Under the pieces are notes generated by a model, which did no database searches, had not been told where the DNA came from, and saw nothing but the letters and a program-made list of their open reading frames with translations. Position numbers and translations under genes: made by a program. A stretch of 64,000 nt of DNA from Stutzerimonas stutzeri RCH2 (GTDB taxonomy: Bacteria > Pseudomonadota > Gammaproteobacteria > Pseudomonadales > Pseudomonadaceae), in assembly GCF_000327065.1 (NCBI RefSeq), contig NC_019936.1, positions 1,488,001-1,552,000 of the forward strand, read 5' to 3'. Below are positions 55,509 through 64,000 of the stretch, one piece after another. Within the stretch, counting starts at the first letter, position 1. Each line of letters begins with the position of its first letter.

Positions 55509-57029
55509 CTACTCGCTGACCGGCTGTTTTGCCGGCGTGCCTTTTTCAGCGGCGATATCGAACGCGATGCTCCAGTTGTGCAGCGGGTAGGGCTGGTGCA
55601 CCAGCGCTTTGATGTTCGCCTCGGCGGGCATCAGGTCGGGCAGGTATTCGTAGGTGGCGTCGGCGCGCATCGGGTCGCTGTCGCGTAACTGGCCAGCGCC
55701 GCCGACCTGATGGCTGGCGTAGCTGATGCGCGGTTGACCGCTGAGGTCGCGACCAGCGCGCAGGCGCACGATGGTATCGGCGGCGATTTCGACGGCCTCG
55801 ATGGGCACTTCACCCTGGTCGTCACGCAGCACGAAGCCCTTGTCCTTCACATCACTGGCCTGGTGGCCGAGGTAGGGCTGGTCGAACGCCAGCGGTGGGT
55901 GCGGTACATGGAAATCGACCAGCACATCGCGGCCGTCGACTGTGGCCTGGCGCGGCGACAGCGGCACCCAGTCTTTGCGCTCGATGACGACATGGTGGTA
56001 GACCTTGCCGAGCATCTGGCCGAACCAGCGGTAACCGTTCGCCGACAGGTGTACGCCCTTGTCGGTGTACGGGTAGACCGGGCCGACCAGATACCAGCCG
56101 GGTTCTTCCTGGGCCAGTTCCCATTGCGCCATGCCGATGGCGAGCGAGCCGTCCTTGACTGAGGATTTGGCGTCGGTCTGGTAGCTGAAGAAGGCGGGTA
56201 TTTTTTCCTGCCCGGCGATGGCCTTGGCGGTGTCGGCGTAGAGGTCGTCGCGCAGTTGGCGCATTTTGGCCTTGTAGTAGTCCTTGTCGTTCTTGCCGCC
56301 GTTGGTGTGGGAATAGTCGAACTCGCCCTGCAACCAGAAGAACGCGCTGATGCTGTAACTGGCCTGCTGCGCGTCGGCCAGTGCCTTGGCTTGATCGACG
56401 GCCTGGGTCACACGGCGATACTCGTTGGTGCCGCCGCTTTTCGACAGCTGTGCGACGGAGCGGCCGGAGGTCGACGCGTTGCTGGCGACGAGCAGGTGAT
56501 CGGGGTCGGTGTCACGGCCCAGGTGATGCAGATACAGCCGCCGTGCCATGTTCAGCGCGCCGACTTCCACCGACTCGCCTTCTTCCTGGGCCTTCGGGTC
56601 GAGTTTGGCGACCTTTTCTGCGTCAAGAAGCACCGCCGCATTGCTCTTTTGTTGCACCACGGCGCGCAGTGGGGTGAAAGCGGCATCGCCGACCGGCTTG
56701 AACGTTGCACCGCTGAAGGCGGCCGAACGCGGCGAATCGCCGAGCATCAGGTTGTCGTAACGCGGCGCGACGGACAGCGCCGGCCAGCCTTCAGCCGCGG
56801 AGGCGAGCGACTGGCCGTAGGTGATGACGTGGTTGTACTTGCTCTCCAGCGGCTGCGTCAGCGCGTTCGGCTTGGCCATGAGCTCAGCGGTCAGGCGCTT
56901 GTTCTCGGCGTCGCGGGCAGCCAACTGCGTCTCTGTTTCGGCTGCCAGGCTGGGCGTGGCCAGGGCGAGCAGAATTGCGGCGGCGAGGGTGCTGTGCAGG
57001 ATCGTGGGTTGATCAGGGCGATGGGGCAT
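55509..57029 (-). CDS. Exported SGNH/SASA-like hydrolase, uncertain
   Basis: 506 residues with a signal peptide (ILLALATPSLAAE, cleavage near residue 30). A GQS motif (VITYGQSLASAAEGWP near residue 72) and, further on, SAFFWLQGEFDYSH resemble the block I and GQGE-type motifs of sialate O-acetylesterase-like SGNH hydrolases; a late HLSANGYRWFG could provide the catalytic Asp/His region. The C-terminal 130 residues look like a beta-rich accessory domain. Substrate unknown; no convincing neighbour. It is convergent with acoR (14 bases apart). Confidence 0.6.
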   Translation of the reverse strand: MPHRPDQPTILHSTLAAAILLALATPSLAAETETQLAARDAENKRLTAELMAKPNALTQPLESKYNHVITYGQSLASAAEGWPALSVAPRYDNLMLGDSPRSAAFSGATFKPVGDAAFTPLRAVVQQKSNAAVLLDAEKVAKLDPKAQEEGESVEVGALNMARRLYLHHLGRDTDPDHLLVASNASTSGRSVAQLSKSGGTNEYRRVTQAVDQAKALADAQQASYSISAFFWLQGEFDYSHTNGGKNDKDYYKAKMRQLRDDLYADTAKAIAGQEKIPAFFSYQTDAKSSVKDGSLAIGMAQWELAQEEPGWYLVGPVYPYTDKGVHLSANGYRWFGQMLGKVYHHVVIERKDWVPLSPRQATVDGRDVLVDFHVPHPPLAFDQPYLGHQASDVKDKGFVLRDDQGEVPIEAVEIAADTIVRLRAGRDLSGQPRISYASHQVGGAGQLRDSDPMRADATYEYLPDLMPAEANIKALVHQPYPLHNWSIAFDIAAEKGTPAKQPVSE

Positions 57030-57277
57030 GAGGTTGTTCCGGATGCGCGGGGCAGTTTGATGCGGCTGCCTTTGGCGAGCCGTTGACTATTGGCGAACGC
57101 GCTTTCGACGATGCTAAAGGAGGTAAGTTCGCGACCTCCATGTCGATGGCGGATTGGCTATGCTGTGGCGCATTCGAGCGGCGCGCGAGCAGCGATGCAC
57201 AGGAGCCGTTGGCAGGTCGAACGATGCCGCTACCGTCCGTTCCGATACAGGTCATCCTATTCGCAGAGGAGAAGTCC

Positions 57278-58288
57278 ATGAGCCACAAAGCCATATTCGT
57301 GCAGCCCGGCGGCGGCTACGACCGGGTCGTCGTCGGCACCAGCGAGGCCGCCAGGCCAGAGGCCGGCGAGATCACCGTGCGCCTGCGCGCCAACTCGCTC
57401 AACTACCACGACTTCGCGGTAGTGAGCGGCATGTGGGGCCCGAGCGAACCACGCATTCCCATGGCCGATGGTGCCGGTGAAGTGGTGGCGGTGGGTGCAG
57501 GCGTGACTGAATTCGCCGTTGGCGATGCGGTGGTCAGCACCTTCTTCCCCGACTGGCTGGCCGGTGAGCCGCTGATCGAAGGTTTCGCCACGGTCCCAGG
57601 CGATGGCGTCGATGGTTACGCACGGGAAATGGTCACCGCCCGCGCCACCTCGTTCACCCATGCGCCCAAGGGCTACAGCCATGCCGAGGCGTCGACCCTG
57701 ACCACCGCCGGCCTCACTGCCTGGCGTGCGCTGATGGCCGACGGCAAGCTCAAACCCGGCGACAGCGTGCTGATCCAGGGCACCGGCGGTGTTTCCATCT
57801 TTGCCCTGCAGTTCGCCAAGATGGCCGGCGCCACGGTCATCGCCACCTCGTCCAGCGACGCCAAGCTCGAGCGCCTGCGCGAAATGGGCGCCGATCACCT
57901 GATCAACTACCGCAGCACGCCAGCCTGGGGCGAGACGGTGCGCCAGCTCACCGATGGCCGCGGCGTCGATCACGTGATCGAAGTCGGTGGGCCGGCAACG
58001 CTGGAGCAGTCGATGGTGGCGGCACGTATCGGCGGGCATATCTCGGTGATCGGCATCCTCACTGGCGTGGCGGGCGAACTGCCGCTGGTGCCGGCATTGG
58101 TGCGCCAGTTGCGTCTGCAGGGTGTGCTGGTCGGCAGTCGCGCGCAGCAGCAGGAGATGATCCGCGCCATCGACGCGAACGGCATCCGCCCGGTGATCGA
58201 CAAGCACTTCGCCGTGGACGATATCGTCGAGGCGTTCCGCTATCAGGAAACCAACCAGCACTTCGGCAAGATCTGTCTGGATATCTGA
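57278..58288 (+). CDS. MDR-family NAD(P)-dependent alcohol dehydrogenase/quinone oxidoreductase-like
   Basis: 336 residues from the ATG at 57278 with AGAGGAGA upstream. GroES-like domain (LRANSLNYHDFAVVSG near residue 37), then the Rossmann domain with VLIQGTGGVSIFALQFAKM (AXXGXXG-type) and GADHLINYR. The zinc-ligand cysteines are missing, so it belongs to the zinc-independent quinone-oxidoreductase-like MDR group. It probably reduces a carbonyl or enone with NADPH. Upstream 57030-57277 carries only a short hairpin (GGAGGT/ACCTCC). Confidence 0.85.
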   Translation: MSHKAIFVQPGGGYDRVVVGTSEAARPEAGEITVRLRANSLNYHDFAVVSGMWGPSEPRIPMADGAGEVVAVGAGVTEFAVGDAVVSTFFPDWLAGEPLIEGFATVPGDGVDGYAREMVTARATSFTHAPKGYSHAEASTLTTAGLTAWRALMADGKLKPGDSVLIQGTGGVSIFALQFAKMAGATVIATSSSDAKLERLREMGADHLINYRSTPAWGETVRQLTDGRGVDHVIEVGGPATLEQSMVAARIGGHISVIGILTGVAGELPLVPALVRQLRLQGVLVGSRAQQQEMIRAIDANGIRPVIDKHFAVDDIVEAFRYQETNQHFGKICLDI

Positions 58289-58350
58289 GGCCTGGCGTCG
58301 GCGGCGGCTGCGTTTAGAATGCGCGGCCACGCTGCCGACGATGCCTGCCC

Positions 58351-59289
58351 ATGACACCCGAACACCTCTCCACCCTGCAAAATCACCTGCTCGACGCGCT
58401 GGCCAACGTGCCCGACGAGACGCGGCGGTTGTTTCACGGTCGTGGCCGCTGCTATCCGGGGCTCGAACAACTGACCGTCGACTGGCTGCAGGGCGTGGTG
58501 CTGGTGGCGCTGTTCCGTGATCCGGGCGAGGCGGAACGGGCGGCGCTCCGGCAGATGCTCATGGCGCTGACCGAATCCCCGGCCTGGCAGCAGAGCCAGG
58601 CACAGCGTTTGCTGCTGCAGCATCGCTATCTGCCGGATGCACCGACCGAGGCGTTGCTGGGAGATGTGCCCGCCGAGTGGCAGATCAGCGAGAACGGCCT
58701 GCACTACAAGCTCGATCTCGGGCGCAAGCAGAACAACGGCCTGTTTCTCGACATGCGCTACGGCCGACGCTGGGTGCAGAAACATGCGCAGGGCAAGCGG
58801 GTGCTCAACCTGTTCGCCTACACCTGCGGCTTCTCCGTCGCGGCGATCGCTGGTGGCGCCGAGCATGTGGTGAATCTGGATATGGCCAGCGCGGCGCTGA
58901 CCCGTGGGCGGGAGAACCATCGCTTGAATGGTCACGATCTCGGCAGGGTGAGCTTTCTCGGCCACGAACTGTTCAAGTCATGGGGCAAGGTGCGCAAGCT
59001 CGGGCCTTATGACCTGATCATCATCGACCCGCCGTCCTTCCAGAAGGGTAGCTTCGCCCTGACCCGCGATTACCAGAAGATCCTGCGCAAGCTGCCGGAA
59101 CTGCTGAATGCCGGCGGGCAGGTGCTGGCCTGCGTGAATGACCCGGATATCGGCGCCAACTTCCTGATTCAGGGCATGGCCGCCGAGGCGCCGCAGCTGC
59201 GTTTCGAGCAGCGCCTGGACAACCCGCCGGAGTTTCCCGACATCAGCCCCGAGAGCGGGCTCAAGGCATTGCTGTTCGTGATGGGTTGA
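58351..59289 (+). CDS. Class I SAM-dependent methyltransferase (rRNA methyltransferase-like)
   Basis: 312 residues. Rossmann methyltransferase motifs: RVLNLFAYTCGFSVAAIAGG (motif I, about 150-169), VVNLDMASAAL (motif II acid) and LIIIDPPSFQKG (catalytic DPPSF, as in RlmI/RlmK-type N/C5 methyltransferases). The N-terminal 120 residues differ from RlmI. Likely methylates a nucleotide in rRNA, but target is unknown. It lies 62 bases after the MDR gene and convergent with the DUF305 gene. Confidence 0.83.
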   Translation: MTPEHLSTLQNHLLDALANVPDETRRLFHGRGRCYPGLEQLTVDWLQGVVLVALFRDPGEAERAALRQMLMALTESPAWQQSQAQRLLLQHRYLPDAPTEALLGDVPAEWQISENGLHYKLDLGRKQNNGLFLDMRYGRRWVQKHAQGKRVLNLFAYTCGFSVAAIAGGAEHVVNLDMASAALTRGRENHRLNGHDLGRVSFLGHELFKSWGKVRKLGPYDLIIIDPPSFQKGSFALTRDYQKILRKLPELLNAGGQVLACVNDPDIGANFLIQGMAAEAPQLRFEQRLDNPPEFPDISPESGLKALLFVMG

Positions 59290-59292
59290 CCG

Positions 59293-59745
59293 TTATCGGC
59301 TGGCTTCCAACTCGTTGATCAGCGCTTTCATCTCGTCGATTTCCCTGCGTTGCGCCTCAATGATGCTGTCCGCTAGCTCGCGTACCCTTGGGTCTTGGAT
59401 ATCGGCCCGCTCGCTGGTGAGGATGGCGATGGAGTGGTGAGGAATCATCGCCTTCATCCACGACACCTGGTCGACCGTCGCCTGGCTGCGCACCAGCCAC
59501 AACGACACTACGAACATCAGCGCGCTGCCGGCGAAAATGGCGATGTTCACGCCACGTCGCGGATACATCTTCAGCATGAATACGAGCATGACGATGGCCA
59601 TGCTCGCGCCCATCACCAGCGCCATGTAGGCGCGGGTTTCGCTGAACAGGATGTGGTCGATCTGGAACACGTTCAGGTACATCAGACCGAACATGACCAG
59701 CGTCGAGGTGGCAATCATTGCGCCGAATTTGGCGTAGGGCTGCAT
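59293..59745 (-). CDS. DUF305 membrane protein
   Basis: 150 residues from the ATG at 59745 (MQPYAKFGAMIATSTLVMFG). Three hydrophobic segments occupy the first 90 residues; the DUF305 core is SWMKAMIPHHSIAILTSERAD (the PHH motif, residues about 102-106) followed by a helical tail. Members of the family are linked to copper and other metal tolerance through the His pair. The role here is unknown. It is convergent with the methyltransferase (3 bases between stops). Confidence 0.83.
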   Translation of the reverse strand: MQPYAKFGAMIATSTLVMFGLMYLNVFQIDHILFSETRAYMALVMGASMAIVMLVFMLKMYPRRGVNIAIFAGSALMFVVSLWLVRSQATVDQVSWMKAMIPHHSIAILTSERADIQDPRVRELADSIIEAQRREIDEMKALINELEASR

Positions 59746-59880
59746 AGGCGTGCTCCTGCGGTGACATTGGGGCGACAACGGCCAACCCCTTGGTCATCTC
59801 GACCGTAGCCAGTCTTCGCGGTTTCCCAAGGACCAGGCCACCCGCAAGGCGGTTACGTCTGCCCGCCTAACCAGTGTCTT

Positions 59881-60399
59881 TCAGCGACTGGCCAGCTCGG
59901 AGCAGTTGGGCTCGATGGTAAAGGTGCGCGCCGAATCCACCGGGCCGAGCTTTTCCAGGGTGCGGCGGCCGAGCAGGACGGGGTAGTTCATCTCGTCGCG
60001 GTCGCGAAGCGAAAACTCCTCTTCGAGCAGGCGATCACCGACGCAGACCTTCATCAGCACCACCGGCCGGTCTTCCTTGCCGCCGGCGCCACGCACGGTC
60101 AACTCACGCTGCAGTTTGCGCTCGATGCGCGACTTGACCAGCTTGTCGTGCTCAACGTCCTTGAGGTCGAGGTCGAAGCGCACCCACTTGTCGCCATCCT
60201 TCTCGAAGTAGTCGACGTCCTCGGCGTGCATGGACGACGTCAGGGCGCCGGTGTCGAGCTTGAACTTCACCGTGACCTGTTCAGGAAGAATCAGGCCGCG
60301 CTCCACCCAGCCCAGCGGGGTGCCTTCTGCCGCAAGCGATGGGAGGGTGGTCAGTGAAAGTAGCAAGGCGGCCGGTAAGGCGAGCAGACGTGATGCCAT
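59881..60399 (-). CDS. Periplasmic retropepsin-like/putative zinc protease (PF05618)
   Basis: 172 residues from the ATG at 60399 with AGGAG eight bases upstream; a TTG at 60402 is the alternative. A signal peptide (ALPAALLLSLTTLPSLAAE, cleavage near 24) is followed by the domain with FKLDTGALTSSMHA (the retropepsin-type DTGA, about 47-60) and NYPVLLGRRTLEKLG. Members were once called ATP-dependent zinc proteases but resemble single-domain aspartic peptidases. Function unclear. Confidence 0.82.
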   Translation of the reverse strand: MASRLLALPAALLLSLTTLPSLAAEGTPLGWVERGLILPEQVTVKFKLDTGALTSSMHAEDVDYFEKDGDKWVRFDLDLKDVEHDKLVKSRIERKLQRELTVRGAGGKEDRPVVLMKVCVGDRLLEEEFSLRDRDEMNYPVLLGRRTLEKLGPVDSARTFTIEPNCSELASR

Positions 60400-60455
60400 C
60401 AATGACGCTCCTGAGCGTTGGGTTCGCTCAATAGAGCGATATCCGCGGCGGACGT

Positions 60456-61415
60456 TCAGCGTCGCTTCGGCATCGTGGCGGGCAGGTCGGCATCCTGCGC
60501 TGCTTCGCGGGTGGCGATTTCTTCGGCAAGCGCGCGAACGAAGGCATCCACCGCGACCGGCAGATAGCGTGAGCTGCGCACGTAGACGCCGAGGTCACTG
60601 AATACCGAGCCGCTGTCATTCAATGGCACATGCACGAGCGTACCGCTGGCCAGTTCGGCCTCGATGCCGATGCGTGTCTGGAAGGCAACGCCGGCGCCAC
60701 GCTTGGCCATCTGCAGGGCCAGCTCTACCGAACTGGTTTCCAGCGGTGCCTTGTGCCGTGGACGGGTACGCGCGAGCAGCGGTGCCAGCAGGTGATGGAT
60801 GGACAGGTCGCTCTTGGCGAGGATCAGCGGGTATTCGGCGCAGGTGGCGAAGCTCACCTCGCTTCGTTCGGCCAGCGGGTGTGCGGGATGCACGATGGCG
60901 CCGAGGCGGAAATGCCCGACGCCCAACTGCTGCAGATCTGCGGTGCGCGGCAGGGCAAAGGCGAGGCCGATATCCGCCTGGCCGCTGATGACAGCCTCGG
61001 GGATCGCCTGCGAGCCAAGGCTGGTGACGCCTACGGTGACCCGCGGATAGCGCTCGCGCAGCTGCTCCAGCACGCCGGGCAGCAGGTCGGTGGTGACGCC
61101 GGATACCGTGGCGATTTCCACATGGCCGGTGCGCAGGCCCTGTAGTGCGTCCAGTTCGGAGCGCACGCGCTCGGCGTCCTGCAGTACGACGATGACGTGG
61201 CGGGCGAAGATCTCGCCAGCGGCGGTCAGCCGCAGCCCGCCGGGCAGACGTTCGAACAGCGGCGTGCCGATTTCGTCCTCGAGCTTGAGGATCTGTCGGT
61301 TCACCGCCGACGAGGCGACGTTCAGCCGCCGCGAAGCCTCACGGATCGACTGGCAGCGGCGCACCATGTCGAAGTAATGGATGGCCGGCGAGTGGATGCG
61401 CAGTTTGCTGGCCAA
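60456..61415 (-). CDS. LysR-family transcriptional regulator
   Basis: 319 residues with a TTG start at 61415 (MASKLRIHSPAIHYFDMVRR) and GGAG about ten bases upstream. HTH about 10-70 (SIREASRRLNVASSAVNRQILKLEDEIGTPLFER in part), substrate domain about 95-305. It begins four bases after the TetR gene's stop, so the two regulators form an operon, an unusual pairing. The co-location with a Tsx channel gene suggests control of nucleoside or base use. Confidence 0.87.
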   Translation of the reverse strand: MASKLRIHSPAIHYFDMVRRCQSIREASRRLNVASSAVNRQILKLEDEIGTPLFERLPGGLRLTAAGEIFARHVIVVLQDAERVRSELDALQGLRTGHVEIATVSGVTTDLLPGVLEQLRERYPRVTVGVTSLGSQAIPEAVISGQADIGLAFALPRTADLQQLGVGHFRLGAIVHPAHPLAERSEVSFATCAEYPLILAKSDLSIHHLLAPLLARTRPRHKAPLETSSVELALQMAKRGAGVAFQTRIGIEAELASGTLVHVPLNDSGSVFSDLGVYVRSSRYLPVAVDAFVRALAEEIATREAAQDADLPATMPKRR

Positions 61416-61419
61416 GCGT

Positions 61420-62091
61420 TCAGCGCTCCACGGCAGGTGGCTTGAGCCCGCAGCCCTTGAGGATGATGGCGATCAGGTTGTCGCTGGCATGGGCGAAGTC
61501 CGCGCGGGTCATGCGCTTACCGTTGATACGGCGGATCTGGTCGGAGAAGTCGGCGTAATGCTGGGTGCCGCTCCAGATCAGAAAGATCAGATGCATCGGG
61601 TCGACCGGGTCCATCTTGCCAGCGGCGATCCAGGCGTCGAACACCGCGGCGCGGCCGCGGAACCAGTTGCGATAGTCCTGGTTGAAGTGTTCGGACAGGC
61701 ATTCGCAGCCGCTGATGACCTCCATGGCGAAGATCTTCGAGGCTTGCGGATGGCGGCGCGAGAATTCCATCTTGATGCGGATGTAGCCGGCCAGGGCGAT
61801 GGCCGGGTCGTCGTCGACGGTCATGTCATCGAAAGCGGTGTCCCAGAGTTCGAGGATGTGTCGCATCACCTCCACGTACAGCCCCAGCTTGCTGTTGAAG
61901 TAGTAATGCACGTTGGCCTTGGGCAGGCCGGCGCGGTTGGCGATGGCGTTCATGCTGGTGCCCTTGAAGCCGTAACGGGCGAACTCCTCGGCAGCCGCGG
62001 CGAGGATGGTTTCCTCGTTCTTCTGGCGAATGCGGCCAGCGGGTTTGCCGTGGGCGGTGTAGAGCGGCTGCGGTGCGTTGTTCTTGTCCAT
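61420..62091 (-). CDS. TetR-family regulator, RutR/YcdC-like
   Basis: 223 residues. N-terminal TetR HTH (EETILAAAAEEFARYGFKGTSMNAIANRAGLPKANVHYYFNSK in part) and a C-terminal TetR_C_3 domain like that of RutR/YcdC, which senses uracil/thymine in E. coli: FSRRHPQASKIFAMEVISG and FDAWIAAGKMDPVDPMHLIFLIWSGTQHYADF in part. It may therefore sense a pyrimidine or purine. It precedes the LysR gene by four bases and lies 261 bases downstream of the Tsx-like channel gene's stop, on the same strand. Confidence 0.87.
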   Translation of the reverse strand: MDKNNAPQPLYTAHGKPAGRIRQKNEETILAAAAEEFARYGFKGTSMNAIANRAGLPKANVHYYFNSKLGLYVEVMRHILELWDTAFDDMTVDDDPAIALAGYIRIKMEFSRRHPQASKIFAMEVISGCECLSEHFNQDYRNWFRGRAAVFDAWIAAGKMDPVDPMHLIFLIWSGTQHYADFSDQIRRINGKRMTRADFAHASDNLIAIILKGCGLKPPAVER

Positions 62092-62352
62092 GGTCCCTGT
62101 CCGTTGGCGCGCTGGCGGTTGGCCTGCTCCCTGGGTGGGACAAGCCGATGCTGGGTTGATGATGGCGTCTTCGGGGTGGTCGTGCGGTGGACGCAGAGCC
62201 GGTGGCTGGGCCGTCGAGTCGCCGCAGGGTGATTGCCGAAGCAGGCTGATTCTGCACGAGATTCACTGATCGTTGCAGTCGTTGTGCTTGCATGGATGCG
62301 GTTGGTGGGCAGGTCGCGGGAAGCGCCGCCCGGCGTGCGGGCGGCGAGGGCA

Positions 62353-63168
62353 TCAGAAATGCGCTTTGACGATGGCGCTGAAGGTGTTCTGGTCGGTCGG
62401 GCCGACGAAGTTCTTGCTAACGAAGCCACCGTCCTCGATGCCGTACTTGTTGGACCAGTAGTCGTATTCGATACCGACATAGAGCTTGCCGGGGGTGTAG
62501 TCCAGCGCCTTGCCGAGGTCGTACTTGATCTGCGGGTTGAAGTGGAAGTTCTTCTTCAGCTCGGTGTTGCTGTTCTTCTTGTCGTTGACGACCCAGTCGA
62601 TATAGCCGTCGAAGAGAATATCCGACTTGCCCACCGGGAAGGTCATGGCCCAGGTCGGGGTGATCTGCCACTGGCCGCCTGGTTTGCCGGTTGTGCCATC
62701 GGGCTTGCGGTAGTAGGTGTTCAGCGCGAAGCGATCGAAGCCGGGGATGGCGAGATCCACCGCCGGGCCGAGCAGGTAGTTCTGGTTGGGCGTGCCGTCG
62801 GCCTGGCTTTCACCGCGCTCGTAGGTGGCGGAGATGAGCACGTCCTTGATCGGGCCGAAGGAGAGATCTGTGCCAGTAATCTTGCCCAGCGACAGGCGCG
62901 GGCTGAATTCACCGTAGTAGGTGTGGCCATCGCTGCCGGAAATGCCGTTGTACCACTTGTTGTCGACGAACAGGAACATGTCGCCCCAGGTCCAGCCGCT
63001 GGCATGCTCGAAGGTGATGGTCTGCTGGATTTCCCCCGCATCCACCTTGTAGTCCTTGCCATAAAGGTAGGTCAGGCTGTTGTTCTGCCAGAGCATGGGG
63101 CTGGCCATGGCTTGGCTGCTGAGGATGAACCCGGCCGCGAGGGCTGCGGTGGTCAGGCTGCGCTTCAT
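62353..63168 (-). CDS. Nucleoside-specific outer-membrane channel, Tsx/OmpK-like
   Basis: 271 residues from the ATG at 63168 with a signal peptide (MKRSLTTAALAAGFILSSQAMA). Tsx/OmpK features: WQNNSLTYLYGKDYKVD, QQTITFEHASGWTWGDMFLFVDNK in part, FSPRLSLGKITG and a terminal SAIVKAHF ending in Phe. Such 12-strand barrels take up nucleosides. Together with the RutR-like regulator next to it, and the ABC importers at 10.5 and 17 kb, it points to scavenging of nucleosides or bases. Terminal Phe and length (about 250-270) fit the family. Confidence 0.87.
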   Translation of the reverse strand: MKRSLTTAALAAGFILSSQAMASPMLWQNNSLTYLYGKDYKVDAGEIQQTITFEHASGWTWGDMFLFVDNKWYNGISGSDGHTYYGEFSPRLSLGKITGTDLSFGPIKDVLISATYERGESQADGTPNQNYLLGPAVDLAIPGFDRFALNTYYRKPDGTTGKPGGQWQITPTWAMTFPVGKSDILFDGYIDWVVNDKKNSNTELKKNFHFNPQIKYDLGKALDYTPGKLYVGIEYDYWSNKYGIEDGGFVSKNFVGPTDQNTFSAIVKAHF

Positions 63169-63493
63169 TGAATGTGTCTCCGTATTGGCATTTGAATGAG
63201 CTTGTAAGTTGTCCAAGCGGTCAGGCTTTGGTCCCATAGCAAGCGCCGCGCCAATACGCGGGTGCGTCTGTAGCGTTAACTTAACTGATTGATTTAAGTC
63301 GAGTTATTTATCGGCTTTAGTGCTGGGGAACTGCGTTTAACGACGACGAACGCCGAAGCACAGATCTAGGGGATCTGACCGATGCGTCAGCTTGCTTCAG
63401 TTTGGGGCGCGTTGGATGGCTGATTGCCAGGCTCGCCACCGAAACGGTGCGCGGGCCGGCAACGGCCGGTAAGCAGATGGCAATGCAAAAACG
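63169..63493. other. 325-base intergenic region upstream of the Tsx-like gene
   Basis: No gene is supported. It holds the Tsx-like promoter (minus) and, at its right side, leads to the curlin terminator at 63494-63520. I see no named operator. Confidence 0.4.
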
Positions 63494-63520
63494 CAACTGC
63501 CGGCACGTGGCCGGCAGTTG
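63494..63520 (-). terminator. Rho-independent terminator of the curlin gene
   Basis: Perfect 11-bp stem CAACTGCCGGC/GCCGGCAGTTG with a 5-base loop, followed on the minus strand by a run of five T. It lies 15 bases after the curlin stop codon, in the correct orientation for that gene. Confidence 0.85.
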
Positions 63521-63535
63521 GTGGAGCGAAGAAAC

Positions 63536-64000
63536 TTAGTGCTGGGTGACCAGGGCGCTGTTGTTCACGCCGTTCTGGGTGATGTAGGCGGCGTTGCCAT
63601 AGCCTGCCTGGCTGGCGATCGCCTCGTTGCCGACGCCGTGTTGTGTCACTTTTATCAGGTGATCGGCGCCGCTCTGGCTCAGCATCACGTCGTTCAGCGA
63701 ACCTTCCTGGCGGACAGTCGCCAGGTTGTCACGGCCGTTCTGTTCGATATCGCTGCTGTTGGCCCAGCCATAGCTGACCCCGATGATTTCGTTATCGGTG
63801 CCGTTCTGCACAGCGTTCAGCTCGTTGCCAGTGCCGTCCTGATGGAAGTGCAGGTGATTGCCGCGGCCCTGCTGGTCGACGGACGCAACGTTGTAGTGGC
63901 CTTCCTGAATGGTCTTGGCGGTCTGGTTGCGGCCGTTCTGGTAAACGTCGGCTTCGTTGCCAGTACCGAATTGCTCGGTGGTGGCGGTATTGTTGCCGCC
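63536..64000 (-). CDS. Curlin-repeat protein (CsgA/CsgB-like), 5' end outside window
   Basis: 154 residues up to the stop at 63536; the frame runs off the right edge. The sequence consists of about twelve 11-residue beta-strand half-repeats of the type QxGxxNxAxx: YQNGRNQTAKT, IQEGHYNVASV, DQQGRGNHLHF, HQDGTGNELNA, IEQNGRDNLATV, RQEGSLNDVML, TQHGVGNEAIA, SQAGYGNAAYI and others, with one extra loop (GVSYGWANSS). This is the amyloid core of a curli major or minor subunit. Which of CsgA or CsgB it is cannot be decided without its N-terminus. Confidence 0.88.
   Translation of the reverse strand, partial: GGNNTATTEQFGTGNEADVYQNGRNQTAKTIQEGHYNVASVDQQGRGNHLHFHQDGTGNELNAVQNGTDNEIIGVSYGWANSSDIEQNGRDNLATVRQEGSLNDVMLSQSGADHLIKVTQHGVGNEAIASQAGYGNAAYITQNGVNNSALVTQH

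Overview
The window looks like a chromosomal segment of a high-GC gammaproteobacterium of the Pseudomonas type, and I favour the stutzeri group. That placement is an inference. It rests on overall GC, gene families (AcoR/acetoin, OprB, Tsx, LexA-box style), A-rich Hfq/Crc-type translation-start motifs and the intergenic repeat types. No rRNA, tRNA or CRISPR array was found.

Layout. 1-9.8 kb: a partial HupE/UreJ-like membrane gene with a His-rich partner, an SLC13/TrkA-C permease, an alpha/beta hydrolase, a GreA-like factor, topB with a LexA box, a DUF3079 protein, a palindromic MITE-like repeat, a dicarboxylate symporter, and DUF1992 and SIMPL proteins. 9.9-10.45 kb: a strongly structured, apparently non-coding repeat-like block. 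10.5-14.2 kb: a nucleoside-type (BMP class) ABC importer without its binding protein. 14.4-16.6 kb: an AraC regulator facing a CMD protein and an SDR. 16.7-21.5 kb: a compact six-gene operon (2OG-Fe(II) oxygenase, alpha/beta hydrolase, NMT1/THI5-type ABC importer, nucleoside deaminase) that looks like an uptake and breakdown route for an unidentified, possibly pyrimidine-like, compound. 21.8-24.4 kb: a LysE exporter/Lrp pair, a methyltransferase and a small exported protein. 24.4-27.7 kb: a double-domain KaiC-like ATPase translationally overlapping a hybrid histidine kinase, with no KaiA or KaiB. 28-34.8 kb: an ABC1 kinase, SDR, broken receiver gene, AraC regulator, DUF3047 protein, gamma-glutamyltransferase and VOC protein.

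34.9-40.1 kb is a lower-GC accessory island. It holds a stand-alone Mrr-type nuclease gene with a coiled-coil N-terminus, a truncated tyrosine integrase, an orphan membrane-anchored protein and a complete IS1182-family element. 40-45.7 kb: a LysR regulator, a VOC-GST pair, an OprB porin and a PQQ/haem c alcohol dehydrogenase with no cysteines to form the usual vicinal disulfide.

46.1-55.5 kb is the best integrated system. AcoR (sigma-54 activator) faces an eight-gene operon with a sigma-54 promoter, three TGTAAAGCGC upstream sites and A-rich Hfq/Crc-like start regions. The operon encodes a Tat-linked GMC oxidoreductase pair, acetoin dehydrogenase E1 alpha and beta, 2,3-butanediol dehydrogenase, an E2 split into a free lipoyl domain and a free catalytic core, and a lipoate ligase-like protein. 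55.5-64 kb: an exported SGNH-like protein, an MDR oxidoreductase, an RNA-methyltransferase-like protein, a DUF305 protein, a retropepsin-like protein, a LysR-TetR(RutR-like) pair beside a Tsx nucleoside channel, and a curlin-repeat gene running off the right edge.
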